Source: Oceaniferula flava (lineage in GTDB: Bacteria > Verrucomicrobiota > Verrucomicrobiia > Verrucomicrobiales > Akkermansiaceae). Taken from it: a DNA stretch of 64,000 nucleotides. This document shows positions 8,541 to 16,320 of this stretch, piece after piece; positions within the stretch are counted from its first letter, which is position 1, and every line of letters begins with the position of its first letter. Location: NCBI RefSeq assembly GCF_016811075.1, contig NZ_JAFBGL010000007.1, forward strand, positions 1 through 64,000, given 5' to 3'. Below the pieces are notes generated by a model, which saw only the letters and a program-made list of their open reading frames with translations, was not told the DNA's origin and ran no database searches. The translations under genes were made by a program, and so were the position numbers.

Positions 8541-10430
8541 TTATTCGACGGCCTGCGCGGTCGACGATGGTGTTTTGGCACTTCGGGTCGCTTTGCTCAC
8601 ATCCGGGTAACTAACGAGGAAGTTGTTTTCATCAATCAGGTTGATCACGTAGTGCGTGGTTCCTTTGGGCAGGGTGGCGGAAATCTTGTTCCCGGCCAGC
8701 ACCGTCGCAGCCTTGCGAAACCACTCTTCGCCGTGTTTGTCTCCGCCGTTGAGGGTGTAGATCAAGTCGGCGCGAGCTAGTTCGGCACCATTTTCCTGAT
8801 AGACGCACTCCACCTTGTCGCCGCTTTGTTTCAGGGAAAGCACCGACGGCACCTTCTCCTTGTTCGGCAGTGTGGCCCGGTAATGAGGATTGTAATGCGG
8901 GTAACTCGCCTTCATCTCCGTGAGAAGTTCGGTGAGCCGAGCATTCATCGCCTTTGCTTTTTCCGGCATCGCATTGACCAGGTTTTTGGCCTCTTCGATA
9001 TCGACCCGTTTTGGTTTTCCATAGCCCATTTCATAGAGCTGATACAATTCCAGCTCGGGCACTTTCGGGTTGCTCAGGTGATCGTAATTACGCACCAGCT
9101 TGAAGTCACCCACGCGAATCGCACTTTCCAGCGCGACACTGTTGGGGAAATGCCATAGCATGGTATCGCGCACCTCGCCGCGATCGTTTGTCACCAGTTT
9201 GGGGTCGGTGGGATCCCTTTTCAGAAGCTTGGAAATATCACAGCCGTCGAAGTGTTTCCCCTCAGGTTCTTGAGTTCCAGTGAGAGAAAGAATCGTCGGG
9301 TAGAAATCGAGTCCATTGACCATCACGTCCGACTGCACACCGTCCTTGATCCCCGGCCCAACTATGATCAGCGGCACGCGAATGCCTCCCTCCATCGCGG
9401 AGATTTTGCCACGATCGAGCGGGTAGTTATCGGTGATGACTTCGCCGGGCATGTTTTCCATCCCTCCATTGTCGGAAGTAAAAATGATATACGTGTTTTC
9501 GCTCAACTTATGTCCAGGCCAGCGTGGATCATCGGTCTTTTCCAAGTAATCAAACATCTGGCCGACGTAGTAATCGAGTTCTTCCACCATGGCGCAGTAG
9601 AAGGGATTGGTCTGGCCCTCGCCCTTCCATTCCTGTGGATTTTCAGGCAGTTCCACGCCGAGTTTTTTCACGTATTTTTTCAATAGCTTCTCACTGCGCG
9701 TATGGATCGGCGCATGCACGAGCTTGGTGGCGTAGTAGAGAAAGAAAGGCTTGTCTTTGTTCTCACGCACAAAAGTGAGTGCATCTTCGCTGAGTTCATG
9801 GGTGGCGAATCCGTTTTCATCGAGCCGATACGGATCGTTTGCCTTCTCTGTGGCGAATCCCGTCAATCGGTGCGGCGTCATTCTCCTGGTGACTCCTGAG
9901 TTGCCGCGCGACCAGTCGAAACCTTGATCTGTCGGTTGGGGAAAAGAATTGTGTTTGATCGCCAGGTGCCACTTGCCGCTGTGGCCGGTGGTGTAGCCAT
10001 TGCTTTTTAATGCCTCAGCGATGGTTACACGCTCGGCGGTCATTTGCCCGCTATACCACGGAGGCATCATGCGGTGGCCCTTTTTACTGTAAGGCGCGGG
10101 TGGTTTGCCGCCGACCACATGAGTCAGTTGCGCGCGTGCAGGATGGAGACCACTTAAAATGGCAGCCCGGCTCGGTGCACAACTTGGTGCGGGCGAATAA
10201 GCCTGCCAAAATTGAACTCCCTTCTTCGCCAGAGCGTCAATATTGGGTGTCTCCATCGGCGACGGTTTGTCGATGTCATAGCACTTCACGTCCTGCCACC
10301 CGAGGTCATCGGTGAGCAGGAGGATGATGTTGGGCTTGGCGGGTCGGTTCTGATCGGCTGCGATCACCGCTGAGTTTCCGGCGATGAGCAGCGTTCCGAT
10401 AGAGAATAATGACAAGTGGAGGTTCTTCAT
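8541..10430 (-). CDS. Secreted sulfatase with C-terminal extra domain
   Basis: A 629-residue S1-family sulfatase. Signal peptide about residues 1-25, metal-binding LLTDDLGWQD (Asp41/Asp42) and formylglycine motif CAPSRAAILSG with Cys84. The TSDNGGMENMPGE segment provides the later metal ligand region. Roughly 100 residues beyond the core (from about 520) form a beta-rich tail containing VECVYQENGAEL and HYVINLIDENNFLVSYP. The same tail occurs in the sulfatase at 16321-18159, and the two genes are close paralogues that share a nearly identical 51-nt stretch near the 5' end. It is the middle sulfatase of the operon, 22 bp after the gene at 10453. Exact substrate not predictable. Confidence 0.9.
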   Translation of the reverse strand: MKNLHLSLFSIGTLLIAGNSAVIAADQNRPAKPNIILLLTDDLGWQDVKCYDIDKPSPMETPNIDALAKKGVQFWQAYSPAPSCAPSRAAILSGLHPARAQLTHVVGGKPPAPYSKKGHRMMPPWYSGQMTAERVTIAEALKSNGYTTGHSGKWHLAIKHNSFPQPTDQGFDWSRGNSGVTRRMTPHRLTGFATEKANDPYRLDENGFATHELSEDALTFVRENKDKPFFLYYATKLVHAPIHTRSEKLLKKYVKKLGVELPENPQEWKGEGQTNPFYCAMVEELDYYVGQMFDYLEKTDDPRWPGHKLSENTYIIFTSDNGGMENMPGEVITDNYPLDRGKISAMEGGIRVPLIIVGPGIKDGVQSDVMVNGLDFYPTILSLTGTQEPEGKHFDGCDISKLLKRDPTDPKLVTNDRGEVRDTMLWHFPNSVALESAIRVGDFKLVRNYDHLSNPKVPELELYQLYEMGYGKPKRVDIEEAKNLVNAMPEKAKAMNARLTELLTEMKASYPHYNPHYRATLPNKEKVPSVLSLKQSGDKVECVYQENGAELARADLIYTLNGGDKHGEEWFRKAATVLAGNKISATLPKGTTHYVINLIDENNFLVSYPDVSKATRSAKTPSSTAQAVE

Positions 10431-10452
10431 AAGACAATAATTGTTAGGTTCA

Positions 10453-12381
10453 TTACTTGGCTTGGAGGATCTCGCTGTATTGCGCGTAGTTGTTCGAATC
10501 GATCACCATGAATCGGTAATACTCGATGTTTTCAGGGATCTTTGCGTTCGCACTTTTTCCCTCTTTGAGAAGGTTGGCGGGGCTGCGCATGCCGGGGATG
10601 GCCACATCCTCAGGTACCTTCTCCTGACGCGAACGACGACCTTTTTTCTTCGCTCCTTTTTTCTTACCCTCCACCGGCGCATCGCAGTAGATCACATAAG
10701 CTTGTTGGATCGTTGGGCCGTCAGGCTTGACGTTGACCCGCGCCATGCGGGTGTTTGCCTTGAACGAAACTTTCCCCAGCTCGGCCACAGGCAGGGTCTT
10801 CTCGGCATAGTTCGGATTGAGATACGGTCCTTCGGCGTGGTTGGCGGCGAGCTCGGCTTCCAGCGTTTCGCTGAGGCGTTTCACCACATCGCTATACTCA
10901 GGGTTTTTCGCGAGGTCTTTGACTTCCTCGTAGTCGTTACGTTTGCCGTCTTTATAAATCTGATAGAGTTCATAGTCATTCGGCACATGGCGCTTGTAGA
11001 GCTTGAAGTCACCTCTGCGGATGGCGGATCTCATGGAATCTTCATCACCGTGGGGAAAGTGCCAGAAGAGGTGATCGCGCTCTTTCCCGGCTGCATCGAC
11101 AATTTTCTGCGACTCCCCTTTGAGCACCGGGGAGATGTCCAAGCCGCTGAGCTCTTTGGCATCTTCCGGAGCGATCTTCGACTGCGTGAGCTTCAGGATC
11201 GTGGGAAAGTAATCGAGCTGATTGACCAATCCATCGAACTGGCTGCCGGCTTCGATTCCTGGTCCTGAGATCACCATGGGCACCCGTATGCCGCCCTCTT
11301 CCGCGTGGGCCTTGCCGTATTTCAATGGGGCGTTGTCTGAGAGGATTTCTTTGCCACGTTTTTCCGCCCCCCCATTGTCGGATGTGAAGAAGATGTAAGT
11401 GGTTTCGATCAGCTTTTTCCCAGGCTGTCTCGGATCGTCGGTTTTTTTGAGGTAATCCACAAGTCGGCCGAGGCTCCAATCGACGGTGGTCACCATCGAC
11501 GCAAAGTAGGGGTTCTGTTGGCCAGGAAGCGTCATGTCGCCAGGCTTCGGAGGGAAGGGTTGGCCCATCTTGTCGCAATAATATTCTAATAACTCGCCAT
11601 TACGAGTCAGCGCCGGCCAGTGAACCATCCAGTGACACAGGTTGAGGAAAAACGGCTTGTCTCCGCTCTCACCGATGAACTTCAATGCCGATTCAGTCAC
11701 CTCGTCATAGGGGTAGGAAATTCCCTGCGGCTTCTTGTCACTGAACGGTGCGTATTTTTCCTTACTGAGAGGATATTTCTTATCGTCTGCCGTAGCAAAG
11801 CCTTTGGTGCGATCGGGCATGCTGCGGTGCGGGCCACGCTCCTGGTTCACCACTTCGAAGCCATAGCTGGAAGCATCCAGGCCGACGTGCCACTTGCCCG
11901 AATGCCCGGTGCGGTAACCATTCGCCTTCATCGCATCGGCCAAGGTGAGCAGCGTCAGGTCCAGCGGATCCTGGAGATACGGATCCACCAATCGCTCGCT
12001 CTTTCCTCCCTCCTCGATTCTCCCAAGGGTGACATGGGTCATGCCAATTTTCGCCGGGTGCTGGCCGGTGATGATGCCTGCGCGCGATGGTGAACAGGTA
12101 GGCGCTGGCGAGTAGCCTTGGGTGAAATTCATGCCAGCTTTAGCAAATTTCGTGATATTTGGAGTCTCGAAGGGACATGGTTTATCGACATCATTGATCT
12201 GCACATCCTGCCAGCCGAGGTCATCGACGTAGAAAATGATGATGTTAGGTGGTGGGTTATCGGCCATGGCGGCTTGTCCGACCAGCAGCGAGGCGAGAGT
12301 TCCAACTGCCAGGCTACGCGCAAAACGACGACGTATACGCGGAGCGAGGGTGAAAGTAATCGACGGTATCAAATTCATCAA
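10453..12381 (-). CDS. Secreted sulfatase with basic insertion in the C-terminal domain
   Basis: A 642-residue S1-family sulfatase and first gene of the sulfatase/GH95 operon. It has a signal peptide with a long basic n-region (to about residue 40, ending AAMA), metal-binding YVDDLGWQDV (Asp53/Asp54) and formylglycine motif CSPSRAGIITG with Cys96. TSDNGGAEKRGKE gives the later metal site. The C-terminal extension resembles that of the sulfatases at 8541 and 16321 but carries an inserted run rich in Lys and Arg (VEGKKKGAKKKGRRSRQEK), which might bind an anionic glycan. A candidate operator lies 82 bp upstream (12463-12481), next to the divergent sensor kinase gene. Confidence 0.9.
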   Translation of the reverse strand: MMNLIPSITFTLAPRIRRRFARSLAVGTLASLLVGQAAMADNPPPNIIIFYVDDLGWQDVQINDVDKPCPFETPNITKFAKAGMNFTQGYSPAPTCSPSRAGIITGQHPAKIGMTHVTLGRIEEGGKSERLVDPYLQDPLDLTLLTLADAMKANGYRTGHSGKWHVGLDASSYGFEVVNQERGPHRSMPDRTKGFATADDKKYPLSKEKYAPFSDKKPQGISYPYDEVTESALKFIGESGDKPFFLNLCHWMVHWPALTRNGELLEYYCDKMGQPFPPKPGDMTLPGQQNPYFASMVTTVDWSLGRLVDYLKKTDDPRQPGKKLIETTYIFFTSDNGGAEKRGKEILSDNAPLKYGKAHAEEGGIRVPMVISGPGIEAGSQFDGLVNQLDYFPTILKLTQSKIAPEDAKELSGLDISPVLKGESQKIVDAAGKERDHLFWHFPHGDEDSMRSAIRRGDFKLYKRHVPNDYELYQIYKDGKRNDYEEVKDLAKNPEYSDVVKRLSETLEAELAANHAEGPYLNPNYAEKTLPVAELGKVSFKANTRMARVNVKPDGPTIQQAYVIYCDAPVEGKKKGAKKKGRRSRQEKVPEDVAIPGMRSPANLLKEGKSANAKIPENIEYYRFMVIDSNNYAQYSEILQAK

Positions 12382-12462
12382 AGTATTATAGGTTCGTTGT
12401 TACCAGTGGATCTATGCACCACTTAGCAACTACTACCCTACCGCGATGGAGCTCATCCGTCC

Positions 12463-12481
12463 ATAGGTCGTTTAGCCGATA
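12463..12481 (-). promoter_or_regulatory. Candidate operator shared by two polysaccharide operons
   Basis: ATAGGTCGTTTAGCCGATA lies 82 bp upstream of the first sulfatase gene of the 12381-4572 operon. It matches the element at 20520-20538 at 15 of 19 positions, in the same orientation and at a similar distance from a minus-strand first gene. It lies in the divergent gap next to the histidine kinase gene, so the response regulator encoded at 14548 is the natural candidate binder. Binding is inferred. Confidence 0.45.
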
Positions 12482-12547
12482 TTGCTTGATGACACAGTCA
12501 GCCTAGAATGTTGGAGTGAACGAAACGTTCTGATACAGTTACAAGCT

Positions 12548-14542
12548 ATGCGAACCCTGCCACTCCTTGCCCTCTTAGCGCTCCTCTACGGAGTTCTTCC
12601 CTTGTTGGCGGCAGCTACGCCTCTCAGTGAGCTCAAACTCTCGCAACTGGAACAACGGCTTCAAGAAATCGATGCCGAACTCAGCCAGCTGGCGCATCCC
12701 AGTCTGCGCACGGGGGTTGGCTCCATCGGCTACCGATCAGCTCGCCATGAAACCAACGAGCACACCGAGTGGGTGCAGATCAATCTCGGCGAAGTCTGCG
12801 CTCTCGATGAAATCATCCTCGTTCCCAACATTTATCGCGACTCTGAAGAAGGCTTCCAGGCCGATGGTTTTCCTACCGAATTCCGCATCATCACGGGCAC
12901 ATCCCCCGATGACCCGGGAACACTCCTTGGAGAGTATAGCTCGGCCACCAGCGAGCCAATGGGCATTGCTCCTCGCATCCTGCCAGCCTATGGAGTGAAA
13001 GCCTCATGGGTCAGGATCGAAGCGACCGAGCTCTCGTTACGAGCTTTCGATAAATACACCAATGCTCACTATCTTTTCCAGCTCGCGGAGGTCTTCGTCT
13101 ATAGTAATGGAAAAAATGTCGCCCTGCACCGGCCAGTCCAAACCTCATCCCAGCATCATGAAATATCGACCAGCCCATGGAATTCGCGCTTTCTGGTCGA
13201 CGGATTTACCCCCTACCTGATGAACGCTGCCCAGGGATTACAAAGTGTGGCTTATATCAGTAAGCCGAACCAATCCTCCGTGCTAACCATTGATTTGGAA
13301 TCGGAAAGTGTAATCGACCGCATCCAGCTACACGCCCTTGAACAAAGCGACACCGTGCCCCAGGCGCATGCAGGAGATCTGGGGATCCCTCACTATTTAC
13401 GGATCGAGGGGGCGTCTCGCTCTGACTTTTCAGACTCCATCAGCCTGCTCGAACAGGAAATGCAAAGCTCCTACGAAACAGGGCCTATTATGATGTGGAA
13501 TATCCCTGCCACCCGCTGTCGATATGTCCGCATCATAGACAACCGTCCGGCGAATACATTCCGCATTGGTTTTGCTGAAATTCAATTGTTTTCTAACAAC
13601 CACAACGTTGCCTTGGGAAAAAAAGTAAGCACCACCGGAGAAGCCACCGTGCACCGATCGCTGGAAGCATTGACAGACGGTCGAAACCTCTATGGAGCCA
13701 TCCTCCCGATCAAAGACTGGATGCATCAGCTGACACGCCGACAAAGACTCGACACCGAACGGCTCTCTATCGCCGAAGAACTCACGCGCCGCTACGCAAG
13801 CCAAAAGACCAACCTCAGATGGATCAGCTGGTTCGCGGCCATCCTACTGGTGGGCACGCTGAGTGTCATCTGGTTCAGTCACATCTCGCGCCAGCGTGCC
13901 ATCGCCAGAACCCGTGAGCGTATCGCAGCGAACCTCCACGATGAGCTTGGCGCCAACCTGCACGCGATCGGATTACTCGGTGACTTTGCAAAAAGAATCG
14001 TAGCTCGAAAAAATGCTACCGACGAGTGGGCTGAGCTAAATGAGGTGATCGATGAAGTGCGCTCACTGACAGAAGAAACAGGAGAAACAGCGCGCTACTG
14101 CACCAACATGTTAGAGACCAAGGAAATCCACGCTAATCTGGTCGGAGAAATGCAGCAAGCGACCACCCGGTTACTCGCTGACCTCGATTATGAAACCTCG
14201 TTTCCAGAACAAAACATCCTGCACCAGCTGAAGCCTCGTCGGCGCATCGACCTCTACCTATTTTACAAAGAATGTCTGACTAACATCATCCGGCATTCCG
14301 GTGCCACCCGAGTCACAGCTGAACTCACTGCCAACGAAAACCTCATCAGGCTAACTGTCCGCGACAATGGCGTGGGCGTATCAGAGGCACAGGCACCCGA
14401 ATCACTACGGCGCCGTGCCAAAATGCTGGGGGGCAGCGTGCTCGCTGAAAACTTAGCCACAGGAGGTTCACAGATCACCCTACAACTTCGCCCTCGCAGA
14501 CGTAGTCTCTTCAATCGCACATCAACTCAACCCCGCGCCTAA
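12548..14542 (+). CDS. Sensor histidine kinase with discoidin-like extracellular modules
   Basis: A 664-residue kinase, taking the ATG at 12548 because it directly begins a signal peptide (MRTLPLLALLALL); an upstream in-frame start at 12482 would add an unlikely leader. Two beta-sandwich modules of F5/8 type C (discoidin) style occupy about residues 50-185 and 190-365, with the recurrent RxxxIxxxxPxxxxxIAEIxxFS-like pattern ending in FAEIQLFS. A transmembrane helix lies near 425-445. A HisKA_3 domain with ANLHDELGANLH puts the phospho-accepting His at 464, followed by an HATPase with N-box NIIRHSGA and DNGVGV. This is a NarL/DesK-type kinase, paired with the response regulator 5 bp downstream. 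Sugar sensing through the discoidin modules is inferred from family and context. Confidence 0.88.
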   Translation: MRTLPLLALLALLYGVLPLLAAATPLSELKLSQLEQRLQEIDAELSQLAHPSLRTGVGSIGYRSARHETNEHTEWVQINLGEVCALDEIILVPNIYRDSEEGFQADGFPTEFRIITGTSPDDPGTLLGEYSSATSEPMGIAPRILPAYGVKASWVRIEATELSLRAFDKYTNAHYLFQLAEVFVYSNGKNVALHRPVQTSSQHHEISTSPWNSRFLVDGFTPYLMNAAQGLQSVAYISKPNQSSVLTIDLESESVIDRIQLHALEQSDTVPQAHAGDLGIPHYLRIEGASRSDFSDSISLLEQEMQSSYETGPIMMWNIPATRCRYVRIIDNRPANTFRIGFAEIQLFSNNHNVALGKKVSTTGEATVHRSLEALTDGRNLYGAILPIKDWMHQLTRRQRLDTERLSIAEELTRRYASQKTNLRWISWFAAILLVGTLSVIWFSHISRQRAIARTRERIAANLHDELGANLHAIGLLGDFAKRIVARKNATDEWAELNEVIDEVRSLTEETGETARYCTNMLETKEIHANLVGEMQQATTRLLADLDYETSFPEQNILHQLKPRRRIDLYLFYKECLTNIIRHSGATRVTAELTANENLIRLTVRDNGVGVSEAQAPESLRRRAKMLGGSVLAENLATGGSQITLQLRPRRRSLFNRTSTQPRA

Positions 14543-14547
14543 CAATT

Positions 14548-15213
14548 ATGAAATCTCCCATCAATATCATGCTGATCGAAGACAGCCCAGCCTACCGCAA
14601 GGTGATCACGCGGACGCTGGCGAGCGAGACCGATATCAGCCTCTCCAGTCAGTTTGGCACGGCAGAAATCGCCCTACGTAGTTTGGAAAGTGCCTCCGCC
14701 CACGCTGCTCCTGACCTCGTCCTACTGGATCTCAATTTACCGGGGATGAGCGGGCTTGAAGCGCTGCCGTGGATTCATGAGTATTCCCCGGATACCAAAG
14801 TCATCATTCTCACTCAATCGAATCAAGAGGCCGATATCGTAACGGCTATCTCGCAGGGAGCATCGGGTTACATGCTCAAGAGCAATACGCTCGATCAACT
14901 CACTGACGGCATCCACAACGTCATGAATGGTGGTGCATCGCTTGATCCGACCGTGGCGAAATTCCTCATTGGTCAGATAAAAAAACAGCCCCCGGCGAGC
15001 TCCGAAGAAACACCACTCAGTCAACGGGAGATGGAGGTGCTACAACTCATCGGTGAAGGTTTGCAGAAAAAGGAAGTGGGTGACCGGCTCGATATCAGCC
15101 CGCGCACCGTGGCGGCTCACGTGGAAAACATCTATGTAAAACTCAACGTTAAGAATGCTCCGTCAGCAGTGAACAAAGCCCATCAGCTCGGCATTTTTCC
15201 AACCGATGAATAA
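14548..15213 (+). CDS. NarL/LuxR-type response regulator
   Basis: A 221-residue two-domain regulator. The receiver domain (about 1-125) has the acidic pair near the N-terminus (MLIEDSP), phospho-acceptor Asp61 in LVLLDLNLPGMSG, and the conserved Lys in GYMLKSN. A LuxR-type helix-turn-helix follows at about 155-212 (LSQREMEVLQLIGEGL, then SPRTVAAHVENIYVKL). It sits 5 bp after the HisKA_3 sensor kinase, its evident partner. Flanked on both sides by sulfatase operons that share a 19-bp upstream element, it probably controls their transcription, although this is inferred from position. Confidence 0.93.
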   Translation: MKSPINIMLIEDSPAYRKVITRTLASETDISLSSQFGTAEIALRSLESASAHAAPDLVLLDLNLPGMSGLEALPWIHEYSPDTKVIILTQSNQEADIVTAISQGASGYMLKSNTLDQLTDGIHNVMNGGASLDPTVAKFLIGQIKKQPPASSEETPLSQREMEVLQLIGEGLQKKEVGDRLDISPRTVAAHVENIYVKLNVKNAPSAVNKAHQLGIFPTDE

Positions 15214-15230
15214 CAGCTGACCAAGTGATC

Positions 15231-15266
15231 AAAAAAATCCCCAACGACCACAATGGCCACTGGGGA
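15231..15266. terminator. Terminator between the response regulator and the PEP-CTERM gene
   Basis: Stem TCCCCA (15238-15243) pairs with TGGGGA (15261-15266). A run of seven A on the plus strand gives a T-tract on the minus strand, so it should terminate the PEP-CTERM gene. It may also serve the convergent response regulator gene. Confidence 0.6.
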
Positions 15267-15297
15267 GTAAGAGAGATCCTATGTTTTGGGAGTCTGC

Positions 15298-16149
15298 TTA
15301 CGCACGACGGCGGAACAGGAGAGCGAGCCCCCCCAAGCTCAATAACGCGGCCGAGCTGGGTTCAGGCACGGTTGCGATTAAGCTGATATTATCCAAGCTC
15401 GTTGTCGTAGCCGTCAAGGGATCCGAGACATCGGTGTAAAAGACCAATGCCACGTAATCAAAATCAGAAACCCCTGTGATGTTACCACTCAACCCCGGTG
15501 TGTTGTTAGGAGTTGCATCGGCCGCTTCGTCGGCATGCCAGGCGTAACTCGCCAGATCAACCGTCGTGCTAAATGAGCCTGTTGTGCCAGCCGCAAAGGT
15601 CAGGTCATTGTTCATGCTTTGCGGTGCGTCCGCGCCAGTCAGCAGGTTGATGTCACCATGCCTGAGTTCTGCCTGGGTATTGTTCTGCAAGGAACCGTTC
15701 GACGTGCCATTGTTCATCAGAATGTCGCTAGTCCCACCACCGTCTTGTGTATTCACCGTGTATCCGTAGAGGGCAAACTTCAGGGTAGCGGTGCTGCCCA
15801 CTGTGTAGTCGAATGACAAGGTGAGTTGGCTCAAATTAGCGGCCAAACCGTCGGTGGCTATAACGGTCGACATCGGAGCCTCGTTATCCAGTGATGTTGC
15901 ACTCGTGCCTGCATTGGAAAGCGTGCCTCCAGAGATACTCCACAATGGATTTTCCTTGTTACTTGTATACCAACCGTCATCGACCTGAGACGTCCGAATG
16001 CGTGAATTTGTTTTGATCGTCCCTGCATCGAAGCTATCAGAAATCAAAGTAGCTGCTGGGGCTGCCAGAGGGCTCAGAGCAAGACAGGAAGCTCCAATTA
16101 CACGCAGAGGTTTCTGTTTGTTACGAGGGGGGATTGTTCGAGTATTCAT
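15298..16149 (-). CDS. PEP-CTERM sorting-domain protein
   Basis: A 283-residue secreted protein. The N-terminus has a basic n-region and hydrophobic stretch (about residues 15-33). The body is Thr/Ser/Asn/Gly-rich and beta-rich, with an LTLSFDYTVGSTATLKFALY segment typical of lectin-like or adhesin-like beta-sandwich folds. The C-terminus VPEPSSAALLSLGGLALLFR followed by RRA is a textbook PEP-CTERM tripartite signal (motif, transmembrane helix, basic tail) recognised by exosortase-type systems. PEP-CTERM proteins are usually delivered to the surface or exopolysaccharide. It sits between the two-component system and the second sulfatase operon and may bind polysaccharide, but this is only suggested by context. 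Confidence 0.85.
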   Translation of the reverse strand: MNTRTIPPRNKQKPLRVIGASCLALSPLAAPAATLISDSFDAGTIKTNSRIRTSQVDDGWYTSNKENPLWSISGGTLSNAGTSATSLDNEAPMSTVIATDGLAANLSQLTLSFDYTVGSTATLKFALYGYTVNTQDGGGTSDILMNNGTSNGSLQNNTQAELRHGDINLLTGADAPQSMNNDLTFAAGTTGSFSTTVDLASYAWHADEAADATPNNTPGLSGNITGVSDFDYVALVFYTDVSDPLTATTTSLDNISLIATVPEPSSAALLSLGGLALLFRRRA

Positions 16150-16208
16150 GTTGGTTATTCTAATTCGACGGGTTGTTTCTTAGCGACTTAGTTCGATTAG
16201 TCGTTTCT

Positions 16209-16263
16209 CCTATGTGAAGCTACCCACTCGGCTAAAAATGGCTACCCGTCGTCTTGCCTATGT
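16209..16263. promoter_or_regulatory. Direct repeats upstream of the PEP-CTERM gene
   Basis: GCTACCC occurs at 16219-16225 and again at 16241-16247, spaced 22 bp (about two helical turns). CCTATGT flanks them at 16209-16215 and 16257-16263. The spacing suggests cooperative regulator binding 60-115 bp upstream of the PEP-CTERM start. No factor is identified. Confidence 0.3.
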
Positions 16264-16320
16264 TCTCATGAACATCTTCTAATATACCTAAACATCTACT
16301 TTGAGAGCCCCGATCTATGA

